Shown: positions 53,388 through 63,414, numbered from the stretch's first letter. The stretch: DNA of 64,000 nucleotides from Rhodocyclales bacterium (GCA_028292485.1 JAQGMG010000024.1:18485-82484); one strand, 5' to 3'. Notes: generated from the sequence alone by a model not told the origin. Program-made: numbers and translations.

Positions 53388-54584
53388 TCAGGGCACCATC
53401 AGCGTCGGCGAATTGACCTTGCCGGTAAGCACCAGCGACCGCGATTTGCTATCGCCGTTCGGCAGCTTGATCGAGGCGGAGACGTTGCCGCGCAACTGGC
53501 TTTCAAGACCGATCTGGAAACTGCCCGAGCCTTGCAGCGCACCGCCGTCGAGACGGCGGATCGAGATCGCGGAAGGCTTGCCCACACCGCCGGAGAACCC
53601 GCCGTCGAGCGACACGAACTTGGTCAGGCCGCCGCCGGCCGGGCCCGACTCCTGACGCCGCAAACCCTCGAGCAAACCGAACCTGTCGATGCTGCCGGAA
53701 CGCAGGTTATACGTGCCGCTTGAAGTCATGTTCTTGCCAAGCTCGGCCAGGGTATCGGCACTCGCAACAATCTTCACGTTTGCACTCAGGGTGCCCTGTA
53801 CGGTATGCCCGGGGTACAGGCGCGTCAGCACGTCGGCAGCAGTGAGCTTGTCCAGCTTCACTTCACCATCGATCGCGAACTTGTCCGTCACGGTCAGGCG
53901 CACCATGCCCTCCACCGAGCCGCCATCGCCGGTGCCGCCGATCTTGTCGAGCAGCAAACGCTCATCGTTGAGGTCACCCTGCGCGACAATATTGTCGAAG
54001 CGCAAGGCAGAAAGCACATCCCACTTCCAGCTGTTCAACTGCACCAGCACACCCAGCTTGCCTTCATGAGGCGTGACATCGAAACGCATGCCCTGCTCGG
54101 TCGTAACGCGCAAATGCGTCAAGGTACCGTCTTCAGCAAATTCCATTTCGCCAGCAGGAAGTACCACCGCACTGGTGCCCATCAGCAGCTTGAGTTTGGC
54201 GAAGCGCACCGCCGTGATCTTGTGCGTCGATTTGCCATCGAACACGCCAAGGCGCACCAGCGAGCTCGGCCGCGCAACGATTTCGTCAGCCTCGATACGC
54301 ACGCGATTTGTTTTGCCGCCGGTGATCCAGGCCGCCCAGTCGGGTGTAACCCAGGCCTTCGCAATCAGGATCGGGTCCGGCGTATGTATCTTCACATCGC
54401 GCAGTGCCTGTGCAGGCCAGGGATGAAAGGTATAGCCACTTTCCACATAAGTGACAGGCAAACCGAGCCAGGATTCCGGACTGGCGCCGCGCGCGGAGCC
54501 CGAGAAAATCAAGTATGCAAAAACCAGCAGGATCCCCGAGAACAAGGCGCCGGTGCGTGACATGGATTTATGTATTTTTTTCAT
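53388..54584 (-). CDS. AsmA-like C-terminal-domain envelope protein
   Basis: About 398 residues from ATG 54584; a GTG at 54596 is in frame. An N-terminal hydrophobic segment (about 15-35) acts as anchor or signal. The C-terminal half carries AsmA/YhdP-like text (LTAADVLTRLYPGHTVQGTL, then GSIDRFGLLEGLRR near 290). Proteins of this class bridge membranes or limit outer-membrane assembly. I cannot tell which subtype this is; it is shorter than AsmA (about 617). Confidence 0.65.
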   Translation of the reverse strand: MKKIHKSMSRTGALFSGILLVFAYLIFSGSARGASPESWLGLPVTYVESGYTFHPWPAQALRDVKIHTPDPILIAKAWVTPDWAAWITGGKTNRVRIEADEIVARPSSLVRLGVFDGKSTHKITAVRFAKLKLLMGTSAVVLPAGEMEFAEDGTLTHLRVTTEQGMRFDVTPHEGKLGVLVQLNSWKWDVLSALRFDNIVAQGDLNDERLLLDKIGGTGDGGSVEGMVRLTVTDKFAIDGEVKLDKLTAADVLTRLYPGHTVQGTLSANVKIVASADTLAELGKNMTSSGTYNLRSGSIDRFGLLEGLRRQESGPAGGGLTKFVSLDGGFSGGVGKPSAISIRRLDGGALQGSGSFQIGLESQLRGNVSASIKLPNGDSKSRSLVLTGKVNSPTLMVP

Positions 54585-54704
54585 AGCGGAACTCACTCTA
54601 CCTGATCGTACTGTTCAGCCCAAATGGACGCGCTAAAGCGGAATGGAGAATCAAACACAAAAGAACAAAGCACAAACGCAACGCAAATTGAAGGCACATG
54701 CGAC

Positions 54705-54733
54705 TTTACAGTGGCCTGTCCGATGTCTATAAT
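54705..54733 (+). promoter_or_regulatory. Promoter of tRNA-Asn
   Basis: TTTACA (54705-54710), a 17-base spacer and TATAAT (54728-54733), 17 bases before the tRNA. Confidence 0.85.
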
Positions 54734-54749
54734 CCGCAGCCTTGCATGT

Positions 54750-54825
54750 TCCTCGATAGCTCAGTTGGTAGAGCGCCGGACTGTTAATCCGTAGGTCCCT
54801 GGTTCGAGCCCAGGTCGAGGAGCCA
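54750..54825 (+). tRNA. tRNA-Asn (GTT)
   Basis: 76 bases including an encoded CCA. Acceptor TCCTCGA pairs with TCGAGGA; the D-loop is AGCTCAGTTGGTAGAGC, the anticodon loop CTGTTAA has GTT, and the T-arm contains GGTTCGAGCC. Discriminator base G. Confidence 0.97.
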
Positions 54826-54832
54826 GATTTGA

Positions 54833-54859
54833 AGAGCCCGTTTTTAACGGGCTCTTTTC
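54833..54859 (+). terminator. Terminator of tRNA-Asn
   Basis: AGAGCCCGTT and AACGGGCTCT form a ten-base stem around TTT, followed by TTTCATTTTT, eight bases after the tRNA. The 240 bases from here to moaA contain no supported gene. Confidence 0.9.
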
Positions 54860-55102
54860 ATTTTTGCGCCGCCTCTGGTCTTGCACTTCAGGCCTTTGTT
54901 ACAGCCTCCGCGCTACCCCGGTGTATCGATTCTGCCAGCATTCTGCGTTGCCAGCGCCCGGATTATCTGCCCGGCGTGCCCTTTGCGTAAGCCCGCCCGC
55001 CGCTGACACATCTCCGTCTGTCGCGGATGCGCTGCGGGAGTCCAGGCATAAGGCCTTCCTCGCAGTGCGCAAAGGTTGAGTGCTGGCAGGCATGCGCCGA
55101 TA

Positions 55103-56215
55103 ATGAAGCATTGCCAGCCCCGCTCAGCCCGCGTGTCCCACACTCACCACATACCTCTTTCTGCCTTGCGTCGCGTTGCGATCAACAATGATCTGCCGCC
55201 GGCTTTGCCTCTGCGCGACACCTTGAATCGGCCATTGCGCGATCTGCGCATCTCCATTACCGATCGTTGCAACTTCCGCTGTACATACTGCATGCCGCGG
55301 GAGCGCTTCGGCCACAGTCACCCGTTCCTGCCGCGCGGATCGTTGCTCTCCTTTGAAGAAATCGCACGACTGGCCCGCGTCTTTGCGGGTCTTGGCGTGG
55401 AGAAGATTCGCCTTACGGGCGGTGAGCCGCTGCTGCGCAAAGACGTGCACAAACTGGTCGCGATGCTCGCCGGAATTCCTGGCCTCGAGCTGACCCTCAC
55501 CACCAATGCCGCCTTGCTGTCGCGTCAGGCACAAGCGCTCAAGGACGCGGGCCTGAACCGCATCACCGTGAGCCTCGACTCTCTCGATGAAGCCACTTTC
55601 CGCCAGATGAGCGACAGCGATTTTTCCCTGAGCGAGGTTTTGCAAGGTATCGAAGCTGCGGACAAAGCAGGCTTCAAGGCACTCAAGATCAATATGGTGG
55701 TCAAGCGCGGCGTCAATGACGAAGGCATTCTCGACATGGTGCGCCACTTCCGCCATAGCGGTCACGTGCTGCGCTTCATCGAATACATGGATGTCGGTGA
55801 AACGAATGCATGGCGCCTGAACGATGTGGTCAGCGCGAGCGAGATCCTGGCGCGCGTCCATGCCGGATTCCCGCTCGAACCCCTGGAGGCGAATTATCCG
55901 GGCGAAGTTGCGCGGCGCTGGCGCTTTGCAGACGGCGCGGGTGAGATCGGTGTGATTGCCTCCGTCACGCAAGCATTCTGTGGATCCTGTACCCGTCTGC
56001 GTCTGTCGCCCGAGGGCAAACTGTTCACCTGCCTGTTCGCCACTCAGGGTCACGACCTGATGCCGCGCCTGCGCAGCGGCGAGAGCGATGCCGCTCTGGC
56101 AGGCTGGGTAGGCGGCATCTGGGCCGCCAGACAAGACCGTTACTCCGAGCTACGCAATCAGGCACAGCTTGGCGACAGCGGCGAGAAAATTGAAATGTCA
56201 TATATAGGCGGGTGA
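55103..56215 (+). CDS. moaA: GTP 3',8-cyclase
   Basis: About 370 residues. It is a radical SAM enzyme making cyclic pyranopterin precursor with MoaC. The N-terminal cluster is CNFRCTYC; the second cluster is [18 protein letters not shown]; the C-terminal Gly-Gly needed for activity is present (MSYIGG). The start is uncertain: ATG 55103 lies in a hairpin (GCTGGCA 55082-55088 / TGCCAGC 55112-55118), and TTG 55076 is in frame. The conserved part begins at [14 protein letters not shown]. mobA follows at 22 bases. Confidence 0.94.
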   Translation: MKHCQPRSARVSHTHHIPLSALRRVAINNDLPPALPLRDTLNRPLRDLRISITDRCNFRCTYCMPRERFGHSHPFLPRGSLLSFEEIARLARVFAGLGVEKIRLTGGEPLLRKDVHKLVAMLAGIPGLELTLTTNAALLSRQAQALKDAGLNRITVSLDSLDEATFRQMSDSDFSLSEVLQGIEAADKAGFKALKINMVVKRGVNDEGILDMVRHFRHSGHVLRFIEYMDVGETNAWRLNDVVSASEILARVHAGFPLEPLEANYPGEVARRWRFADGAGEIGVIASVTQAFCGSCTRLRLSPEGKLFTCLFATQGHDLMPRLRSGESDAALAGWVGGIWAARQDRYSELRNQAQLGDSGEKIEMSYIGG

Positions 56216-56217
56216 CT

Positions 56218-56255
56218 TGGCAAATGAGTCTGGCAGATGAGTCGGCGAATGAGCG
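56218..56255 (+). repeat. Three tandem start-codon units before mobA
   Basis: TGGCAAATGAGTC, TGGCAGATGAGTC and GGCGAATGAGCG follow one another. Each unit holds an ATGAG; the second and third are in the mobA frame, the first is not. Confidence 0.8.
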
Positions 56256-56818
56256 CCAGAGCTAGCATTACCGGCGTCATCCTTGCCGGCGGGCAAGGGG
56301 CGCGCATGGGCGGCGCAGACAAAGGCTGGATCGAGTTTGAAGGCCGGCCGCTTATCGAACGTCTGCTGCCGCAACTTGTTGCCCAGGTCGATGCAGTCAT
56401 CATCAGTGCCAACCGCAATACCGACCGCTATTCAGCGCTGAGTGTGCCGGTCGTGGCTGATCTACGGCCAGACTACGTCGGCCCGCTGGCAGGCATCGAG
56501 GCGGCACTCGCCGTTTGTACGACAGACTGGCTGCTCACTTGCCCGGTCGATACGCTGAGTCTGCCCCCTGACTATGCCCTTCGCATGCTGGCGAGCGCAC
56601 CAGCGGTGGCGCAGCGCGCCGGCAGGATGGAGCCGGTATTCATGCTCATCCCGCGTGCTGCCCTTGATGCCCTCAGGGCCTTCCTTGATTCGGGCGAACG
56701 CAAGGTGGGCCTTTGGGCGCAACAGCAAGACCTGACGCGTGTTGATTTCGACGACGTGCCGGACGCGTTTGGCAACCTCAACGACTGGCAGGCAATGCAG
56801 CAGTCGCAGCAGCAATAG
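56237..56818 (+). CDS. mobA: Molybdenum cofactor guanylyltransferase
   Basis: 193 residues. The nucleotide-binding signature GVILAGGQGARMGGADKG lies near residue 13; RPDYVGPLAGIEAAL and TCPVDTLSLPPD follow. It attaches GMP to molybdopterin for bis-MGD enzymes. The start is ambiguous between 56237 and 56249 because the region is a tandem repeat of ATG-containing units. It is coupled to moaA. Confidence 0.92.
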   Translation: MSRRMSARASITGVILAGGQGARMGGADKGWIEFEGRPLIERLLPQLVAQVDAVIISANRNTDRYSALSVPVVADLRPDYVGPLAGIEAALAVCTTDWLLTCPVDTLSLPPDYALRMLASAPAVAQRAGRMEPVFMLIPRAALDALRAFLDSGERKVGLWAQQQDLTRVDFDDVPDAFGNLNDWQAMQQSQQQ

Positions 56819-56829
56819 ATGCAGCAGCG

Positions 56830-58155
56830 CTACTCCGTATCGCTGCCCGGCGCAGCCAGGACCTGAGGGATGTCCTCCAACTGCACCGATTCGATCTTGG
56901 CAAAGTGCCCCGATATCTTGCGGCTGCTGGTGTGCACGTCCTGCACGTCCTCGTGCGCGAGGCGGATATGATCGGCGAGCTTTTTCATGCGCGTATCGAA
57001 CAGGCTGAAGTCCTTCGACAGTTTGCCCAGCGCGTCCTTGATGACGTGAATCTGCTTGCGCGTTTCGACGTCCTTCAATACGGCGCGGGCGGTATTGAGC
57101 ACGGCCATCAGGGTCGTCGGTGAAACGATCCAGACGCGTTTGTTCTGCGCGTAGGAAACGAGATCAGGATGATAGGCGTGTATCTCCGCGAACACGGCTT
57201 CCGCTGGCACGAACATGACAGCGCCATCGGCCGTTTCGCCTGCAATGATGTACTTGTTGGCAATCGCGTCGACATGGCGTTTGATGTCCTGTTTGAACAG
57301 GCTGCCGGCCGCATTGCGCTCGACTTCAGGAGTCGCGCTATCGAACATGCGGTGATAGTTTTCCAGCGGAAACTTGGAGTCGACGGCAACGCGCCCGGTT
57401 GGCTCAGGCAGGCGCAACAGGCAGTCGGCACGCACGCCGGTCGATAGCTGTGCCTGGAATTCGTAGGCGTCCGGTGGCAGGGAGTTGATGACCAGCGCTT
57501 CAAGCTGCACTTCGCCAAATGCGCCGCGCGCCTTCTTGTCGCCGAGCAGTTCCTGCAGACTTACTACGTTGACCGTCAGGTCGCCGATTTTCTTCTGCGC
57601 CTCGTCGATGGTCGCCAGCCGCGCCATGACATTTGCAAAAGTCTCGTTGGTTTTCTTGAAGCCTTCGTCGAGCCGCTGATTGACGACGCCGGTGATTGCA
57701 TCGAGGCGCTCGTTCATGGTGCGGGTCAGCGCTTCGGTGGTTGCAGTCTGCTGCAAGGCGGCCTTGCGCATGCCGTCCTGCAACAGCTCGCGGTCTGCGC
57801 GGGCCGACTCGTTGAGCTTTTCAAGCGTCTGCGTGAGCATCTCCGTCTTGAGCGCATGCATGGCCTCACGCGTACCGCGCAGCTCTTCGCCAACAAGCAG
57901 GCGCAAACGCTCGGCGTTGTCTGTCTGGGTGGCGTTCATGCGATCGCCAAGACGATCCAGGCCGGCGTGCAGATCGGCGAGCATGGCACGATGGCCCGAA
58001 CTCATGCCGCTTCCCAGGTCATTGCTCATGCGCTGCATGAGTTCATCGAATTGCTGCGGCTGTTGCGCACCAAGCTTGCCCAGGCGCAGCCAGATGACGG
58101 CCAGCATCAGCACGACGAGTGCGAGCAGGACAAGGATCATGATGGTGGAATTCAC
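56830..58155 (-). CDS. rmuC: DNA recombination protein RmuC
   Basis: 441 residues. An N-terminal membrane helix (about 4-24) precedes a long coiled coil (about 30-195), then the nuclease-fold domain with GAFGEVQLEAL near 215, DSKFPLENY near 260, and FVPAEAVFAEI near 317. RmuC limits inversion recombination at short repeats. It lies 13 bases downstream of the DUF1003 gene. Confidence 0.93.
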   Translation of the reverse strand: MNSTIMILVLLALVVLMLAVIWLRLGKLGAQQPQQFDELMQRMSNDLGSGMSSGHRAMLADLHAGLDRLGDRMNATQTDNAERLRLLVGEELRGTREAMHALKTEMLTQTLEKLNESARADRELLQDGMRKAALQQTATTEALTRTMNERLDAITGVVNQRLDEGFKKTNETFANVMARLATIDEAQKKIGDLTVNVVSLQELLGDKKARGAFGEVQLEALVINSLPPDAYEFQAQLSTGVRADCLLRLPEPTGRVAVDSKFPLENYHRMFDSATPEVERNAAGSLFKQDIKRHVDAIANKYIIAGETADGAVMFVPAEAVFAEIHAYHPDLVSYAQNKRVWIVSPTTLMAVLNTARAVLKDVETRKQIHVIKDALGKLSKDFSLFDTRMKKLADHIRLAHEDVQDVHTSSRKISGHFAKIESVQLEDIPQVLAAPGSDTE

Positions 58156-58167
58156 GACGTCTCCAGG

Positions 58168-58740
58168 TCAGGCATCTTTGCCGGGAACATGCGTACCCGT
58201 TGCAGGGGGTTCTTTCAAACTGCGCTTGATGTGATCGAGATCGCCAAGCATCTGCCAGGTCAGGTGATCGATACGTTTATGCAAATCGGCTATCGACGAC
58301 TCGGCCTTCAGGTTCACCTCAAGATCACGAATCATCGTCAGCCGGTCACGTGCCGCCTGCCGGTTCTGCGACATCATGATGATGGGCGCTTGCAGCGCCG
58401 CGGTCATGGACAGGACGAGGTTGAGGAAAACGTAGGGATAAGGATCGAATGCGTGATTGCGCAGCACTTCGGTATTGAGCGCCGCCCAGCCGACGAGCAC
58501 GATGCAGAACATGACAATGAATTTCCACGAGCCGCCGAATTCGGCCACCCGGTCGGACAGGCGCTCGCCAAACGTGATGCCTTCTTCTGACAAAAGGGTC
58601 GCGTTCGGATCGGTGGTGGTGGCCTGAATACGCCGTGCAATGCGCGTCAGCGCGCGGCGTTCCTGCTCGCTGAGTGCAGCAACGCCGGAGTTCAGCAGGT
58701 GTTCCGCAAAGTGGCGTATTTGTCTGTCATCGCGCTTCAT
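58168..58740 (-). CDS. DUF1003 membrane protein
   Basis: 190 residues with two adjacent helices (about 72-92 and 103-125) and the DUF1003 motifs FGERLSDRVAEFGGSWKFI, FDPYPYVFLNLVLS, and the positively charged ISQNRQ-type text (MMSQNRQAARDR) after the second helix. Function unknown. It likely forms an operon with rmuC. Confidence 0.9.
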   Translation of the reverse strand: MKRDDRQIRHFAEHLLNSGVAALSEQERRALTRIARRIQATTTDPNATLLSEEGITFGERLSDRVAEFGGSWKFIVMFCIVLVGWAALNTEVLRNHAFDPYPYVFLNLVLSMTAALQAPIIMMSQNRQAARDRLTMIRDLEVNLKAESSIADLHKRIDHLTWQMLGDLDHIKRSLKEPPATGTHVPGKDA

Positions 58741-58777
58741 TCACCTCTCCCTCCCCTGCTGACGCCACGCGTTTCGC

Positions 58778-59317
58778 TTACTCCGCACTGAGCCGCTGCG
58801 GTTTGATCTGGATGGTGTCGCGCTCGGCGGCAATCATCAGTTCGCCGTCCTGCAAGGTGCATTGCAACTGCATGCCGCGCTCGACGAGCGCCACCATCGC
58901 GGCGCAGTCATCTGAGTCGATCAGCCAGACCTGCAGCTTGTCCTGCCTGGCAAGCGCCTTGGCGTTCTGCTTCCACCACATGTCGACGGCGCGCCCGAAA
59001 GCGTAGATCAACACTTTGTCGGCGCGGCCGCAGGCTTTGCGGATGAGGCGTTCATCGGGCTGACCGACCTCGATCCATTTGGTCACCACGCCGGTCAGAT
59101 CGCGATCCCAGAGTGCCGGTTCATCGTCACTCGACAAACCCTTGCCGAACTCCAGCGTCTCACTGGCGTTGAGGATGAAAGCCAGCAGGCGGACCATCAT
59201 GCGCGCATCGGTTTCCGACGGATGTCGTGCCAACGTCAGGACGTGGTCCTGGTAGTAATGGCGGTCAAGGTCGGCAATGCCCAGTTCGGCCTTGAAAACT
59301 ACGGAGCGCAGCGCCAA
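58778..59317 (-). CDS. yaeQ: YaeQ-family protein
   Basis: 179 residues, PD-(D/E)XK-like fold. Family text: FKAELGIADLDRHYYQDH at the start, HPSETDARMMVRLLAF near 32, LWDRDLTGVVTKWIEVGQPDE near 68 and VWLIDSDDC near 129. Its molecular role is unclear; E. coli YaeQ was linked to RfaH compensation. It lies five bases after the tusA-like gene. Confidence 0.94.
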   Translation of the reverse strand: MALRSVVFKAELGIADLDRHYYQDHVLTLARHPSETDARMMVRLLAFILNASETLEFGKGLSSDDEPALWDRDLTGVVTKWIEVGQPDERLIRKACGRADKVLIYAFGRAVDMWWKQNAKALARQDKLQVWLIDSDDCAAMVALVERGMQLQCTLQDGELMIAAERDTIQIKPQRLSAE

Positions 59318-59321
59318 TGGA

Positions 59322-59567
59322 TTACTTCCGCCGGATCAGGAAGACGAACTCACCCGCTACGCCCTCTGCCGACTGCTCGCCGGTAGATAGCAGCTCATGC
59401 CCGGTCTGACGCGCGAAAGCGGCGAAATCCTTGACGGTGCCGGGGTCGGTCGCCACCACGCGCAAGACCTGCCCTGTCGCCATCTCGGCAAGGGCTTTCT
59501 TGGTGCGAAGGATGGGCAGCGGGCACTTGAGGCCGCGTACATCGAGTTCCTGATCGTGAGTCTGCAT
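59322..59567 (-). CDS. TusA/SirA-like sulfurtransferase
   Basis: 81 residues. The conserved CPLP motif carries the active Cys15 (RGLKCPLPIL). The fold is the two-layer TusA type, and the C-terminal end is EFVFLIRRK. It probably transfers persulfide sulfur; a role in tRNA thiolation or in sulfur trafficking to the Moco enzymes cannot be decided. It lies between yaeQ and the M48 protease gene on the same strand. Confidence 0.92.
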   Translation of the reverse strand: MQTHDQELDVRGLKCPLPILRTKKALAEMATGQVLRVVATDPGTVKDFAAFARQTGHELLSTGEQSAEGVAGEFVFLIRRK

Positions 59568-59597
59568 GACGGCAAGCGTCCGGTTGTCCTGATCCCG

Positions 59598-61058
59598 CTA
59601 TTCTAACTTGATCAACTTCTCTTCCTTCACGCGAGCGCGCAACTCGCGCAGCCGCGAATCGATCGCAGCCTGCGTGATGTGGTCGCCTTCGCCGCTGCGC
59701 TGAGCCAGTCGCAGCTGCTCCACGGCAGCCAAAAGGTTGTCCTGCAGCACGAAAATCTCTGCCTGTACGCGCTGCTGATCAGCCGTCTTGCCCTGCAGGG
59801 CGTAGGCCTTTGCCAGTATCAGATACAGGCGTTCATCCCTGGGCGAATCGACCAGTGCGTCGCGCATCAGGCTTGCCGCCAGCTCCGGCTTGCGGTCTTC
59901 CATCTGCGCGTCGGCCTCGCCGAGCAACAGGTAGCGCGCTGCGGGATAGCGCTGCAGCCCTTCCCGGCACAGACGTGCGGCTTCGGCATGCTTGCCCTGC
60001 GCGCTGGCCAGATCCGCAGCCAGCATGTCCACGAAAGGCGATTCGAAATGCATATCGCGTAATTGCGTGAAGGCCCGCGTCGCTTCGGTGGGGTTGTGAT
60101 CGCGCAGCGCTGCGCGCGAGATGGCGTACCAGCGTGCGACCTGGTCCTGGCGCCGTGACGCAGTCTGGCGCTCCAGCCGTGCGAGCACATCACGCGGCGA
60201 GCCGTTTTCGGCATCCAGCTTGGCGCGCGCCAGGACGAAGTCATTGGAATCGACGACGATTCGCGGCGGCCCGTCCTTGACGCGGCCTTGCATGTCGGCC
60301 ATGCGCTCGCGCGAGAGCGGGTGCGTGCGCAGAAAAGCGGTGTCTGCGCTTTCATTGCCCGAGCTCTTGCCAAGCTTTTCAAAGAAACTGATCATGCCTT
60401 GCGGGTCAAAACCACTGGCCTGCATGGTTTGCAAGCCCGCCCGGTCTGCCTCACGCTCGAAGTTCTGTGAAAACGTCAGCTGATTCTGGATAGCCACTGC
60501 CTGGCCGGTAGCCAGCGCGGCTTCGGCCATCGCGCCGCCGCCGTGGCCCCCCGCGAGAATGGCTACCAGCAATGAGGCCAGCACCGCCACCGTTGTATTG
60601 CCACGCTGATCGAGCATGCGTGCGATGTGGTGCTGCTGGACGTGGCCGATTTCATGACCCATCACACCAGCCAGTTCCGACTCGTTTTGCGCCAGCAATA
60701 CCAGGCCAGAGTGGACGCCGATGTATCCGCCCGGCATGGCAAAGGCATTGACCGTGTTGTTACGCAGGGCGAAGAAACTGAAATCTTCCGGCAGCGACCC
60801 ACCAGCCGCAGCCAGGCGCCGTCCCAGCGAATTGAGGTAATACTCGATCTCCGGGTCGTCGATATAGGTCGTTTCATTGAGGCGGATGTCGTGCATGGCC
60901 ATCTCGCCGACGCGTTTCTCTTTCGCCGCCGACAGGCCAGCACGTGCCGGGTCACCCAGGTCGGGCAATTGGGCGGTGGCAAGCTGCAGCGGCTGCAAGA
61001 CCAGCGAGGCAATCAGCGCCAGCAACAGGGCGCGGCTCGAAAAGCGTTGTGCATTCAT
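59598..61058 (-). CDS. Periplasmic M48 metalloprotease with TPR region (BepA-like)
   Basis: 486 residues. A signal peptide ends near LQLATAQLP. The zinc site is HEIGH (His135, Glu136, His139) with a third ligand in [10 protein letters not shown]. The C-terminal half (about 300-470) is helical with TPR-like spacing. This matches BepA/YfgC, which guards outer-membrane protein assembly. It is divergent from moaC. Confidence 0.93.
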   Translation of the reverse strand: MNAQRFSSRALLLALIASLVLQPLQLATAQLPDLGDPARAGLSAAKEKRVGEMAMHDIRLNETTYIDDPEIEYYLNSLGRRLAAAGGSLPEDFSFFALRNNTVNAFAMPGGYIGVHSGLVLLAQNESELAGVMGHEIGHVQQHHIARMLDQRGNTTVAVLASLLVAILAGGHGGGAMAEAALATGQAVAIQNQLTFSQNFEREADRAGLQTMQASGFDPQGMISFFEKLGKSSGNESADTAFLRTHPLSRERMADMQGRVKDGPPRIVVDSNDFVLARAKLDAENGSPRDVLARLERQTASRRQDQVARWYAISRAALRDHNPTEATRAFTQLRDMHFESPFVDMLAADLASAQGKHAEAARLCREGLQRYPAARYLLLGEADAQMEDRKPELAASLMRDALVDSPRDERLYLILAKAYALQGKTADQQRVQAEIFVLQDNLLAAVEQLRLAQRSGEGDHITQAAIDSRLRELRARVKEEKLIKLE

Positions 61059-61142
61059 GCGGGTATGATAGCGGTCCGGCGCCGTGCTTTCGCGCGTCAG
61101 GCCTTCTCCAGTTGTAACAAAACGCGACTATCCAGAGCCATC

Positions 61143-61631
61143 ATGACTGCCTCCAAGCTCTCTCACTTCGATGCCAGTGGCCAGGCGCATATGGTCGATG
61201 TCGGCGCCAAGGCCGAAACATCGCGCCGTGCCGTGGCGAGCGGGCGGATCAGCATGCTGCCAGAAACACTGGCCCTGGTGCAGGCCGGCAGCGCCAGTAA
61301 GGGCGACGTCATCGGCATCGCGCGGATCGCGGCCATACAGGGTGCCAAGCGGACCAGTGACCTGATCCCGTTGTGCCACCCCTTGCCGCTGACGCGGGTC
61401 AGTGTGGAATTCGACATCGATGCGGCGCAGAGTTCCATCACCTGTATCGCCACCATCGAAACACTGGGCCGCACCGGGGTCGAAATGGAGGCCCTGACGG
61501 CCGTCAGCGTGGCCTTGCTGACGCTCTACGACATGCTCAAGGCGGTCGACCGGGGCATGTGCATCGGATCCATCCGCCTGCTGGAGAAGGCAGGCGGCAA
61601 ATCAGGGACGTGGCGCGCGGCAGAGGCCTGA
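61143..61631 (+). CDS. moaC: Cyclic pyranopterin monophosphate synthase
   Basis: 162 residues, starting [20 protein letters not shown] at ATG 61143; the upstream open frame overlaps the protease gene and is not coding. Motifs are [16 protein letters not shown] near 75, [16 protein letters not shown] and [11 protein letters not shown]. It completes precursor Z with MoaA. It stands apart from moaA-mobA by 5 kb. Confidence 0.95.
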   Translation: MTASKLSHFDASGQAHMVDVGAKAETSRRAVASGRISMLPETLALVQAGSASKGDVIGIARIAAIQGAKRTSDLIPLCHPLPLTRVSVEFDIDAAQSSITCIATIETLGRTGVEMEALTAVSVALLTLYDMLKAVDRGMCIGSIRLLEKAGGKSGTWRAAEA

Positions 61632-61721
61632 CTTGCTGTTTGCACGCAAGTTTCCGCGATAGATGGAATCCGCATTGCTCGCTACACTCCGGCGCAAATC
61701 CACACAGTAATCGCAGGTGCC

Positions 61722-63263
61722 ATGGCTCGCGAAATCGAACTCAAACTGGCCTTTCCACCAGAAGCGCTGGCGCACATCAGGCGTCATCCGCTGATCGCGG
61801 CCACAACACGCGTCGGTCGCGCGCAGACGCTTGAAAACACCTATTACGACACCCCCGACCTTGCCCTTGGCAAGGCACTTGTCGCCTTGCGCACACGCCG
61901 CATCGGTCGCCGCTGGTTGCAGACGATCAAGAGCGCAAACGAATCCGCTGGCGGGCTGTCATCACGCCCCGAATGGGAGCAGGCCTACGATCACAAGGCC
62001 GGGCGTTTCGATTTTTCCGTCGTTGACGATGTCACGACACGCAATCTGCTGGAGAAAAATGCCTCATGCATAGGGCCGTTGTTCACGACCGTCTTCCGTC
62101 GTGAGACACGTGAGTTCGCGCCGCGCACCGGGGTGCGTATCCTGTTGATGATCGACACCGGCCATGCCCGCAGCGGCAATGGCGAGGCAGCACGCGAAAC
62201 GCCAATTTCGGAGCTGGAACTGGAGCTCGTCGAGGGCGCGCCCGGCGATCTGCTCGACTATGCGCTGCAGCTCGGCGCCGAACTGCCGCTCATGCCGGAA
62301 GACGTCAGCAAGGCACAACGCGGCTACGAACTCCTGCACGACAAGCCGCCCCGCGCCGCGCACGCGACACCAGTGGTCCTGGATAGCGCCATGACGCCAC
62401 GCGACGCTTTCCGCGCGCTGGCTTTCAGTTGCCTGCACACCTGGCAGGCCAACGCGCTCGGCGCGCTCACGCACGACGATCCCGAATACATTCACCAGTT
62501 GCGCGTCACGCTACGACGGCTGCGTACCTTGTTGCGGATTTTCGAGGCACATCTACCACTTGGTTTTACTGGCAACTGGCAATTGCAGCTGGGCAAACTG
62601 GCCAACGACGTAGGTCAGGCACGCGATCTGGATGTCATGTACGAAAGCCTGCTCCGCGAACCTGCCGCGGGCACCGGCGCGCCGGATTTCGACGCAATCG
62701 TGCAATACCTGCAAACCGCTTCGCAGACTGCCCGGACACAGGCCCGGTCGGTACTGCATTCAACCGAAGCGCGCGTTCTCCTGCTGCAATTTGGCAAGGC
62801 CCTGCACACACTTCCCGGCGAAACGGCAGACATCGAGCTGCTCGGGTTCTCACGCGACAGCCTGCGCAAATTGCATAAACATGCCACGACGCGTCTCAAG
62901 CGCGCGCAAACCAGCGACACTCAGGAGGATCTGCACCGGGTACGTATTGCCTTGAAGCGCCTGCGCTACACGCTGGAGTTCTTCGCATCGCTGTTCGATG
63001 AAAAAGCCGGCAAACGTTACCTGCGCCAGGTGTCCAGGGTGCTGAAAGAGCTGGGTGCATTGAATGACATTGCAGTCGGTTGCGCGCACTTGCGTCATTG
63101 GGCACAAGCGCAGGAAAATCTGCGCGAAATCAGTACCTGGGTAACTGGCTGGCATGCGGCTCATGCCAGCCGTCGCAGTCGTCGCGCACTCGAAGAGATC
63201 GCCGATCTGCTGGACATACCGAAACCATGGAAAAAATCCCGTAACGTGACGGGTGCAACATAA
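61722..63263 (+). CDS. CYTH-CHAD domain protein (inorganic triphosphatase-like)
   Basis: 513 residues. The N-terminal CYTH domain has the EIELK metal-triphosphate motif (Glu4, Glu6, Lys8). The CHAD domain spans about 220-500, with histidine/basic helices such as YIHQLRVTLRRLRTLLRIF and DLHRVRIALKRLRYTLEFF. E. coli YgiF is a tripolyphosphatase of this layout. CHAD binds polyphosphate. The neighbouring sixA is frequently near polyphosphate genes. Confidence 0.93.
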   Translation: MAREIELKLAFPPEALAHIRRHPLIAATTRVGRAQTLENTYYDTPDLALGKALVALRTRRIGRRWLQTIKSANESAGGLSSRPEWEQAYDHKAGRFDFSVVDDVTTRNLLEKNASCIGPLFTTVFRRETREFAPRTGVRILLMIDTGHARSGNGEAARETPISELELELVEGAPGDLLDYALQLGAELPLMPEDVSKAQRGYELLHDKPPRAAHATPVVLDSAMTPRDAFRALAFSCLHTWQANALGALTHDDPEYIHQLRVTLRRLRTLLRIFEAHLPLGFTGNWQLQLGKLANDVGQARDLDVMYESLLREPAAGTGAPDFDAIVQYLQTASQTARTQARSVLHSTEARVLLLQFGKALHTLPGETADIELLGFSRDSLRKLHKHATTRLKRAQTSDTQEDLHRVRIALKRLRYTLEFFASLFDEKAGKRYLRQVSRVLKELGALNDIAVGCAHLRHWAQAQENLREISTWVTGWHAAHASRRSRRALEEIADLLDIPKPWKKSRNVTGAT

Positions 63264-63367
63264 GCGCTCTTCAGTTGTCCTAGAGCGGTCGCCTTTGTCT
63301 GCCGGCCTGCATGCCAAATCGTCGCATAGTTGCCAGGATCGGCTGTCAGGCCGGCTGCCAGATCGAA

Positions 63368-63395
63368 CCTGTTTTCAGCACCCTGTTTTCAGCAC
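63368..63395 (+). repeat. Perfect 14-bp tandem duplication before sixA
   Basis: CCTGTTTTCAGCAC occurs twice without gap, ending 20 bases before the sixA start codon. Confidence 0.92.
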
Positions 63396-63414
63396 CTTTT
63401 CGAAAGACATCTCG

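Noticed and set aside
60627..61142. N-terminal extension of moaC
   Set aside because: It overlaps the M48 protease gene on the other strand. The family start [10 protein letters not shown] is at 61143.
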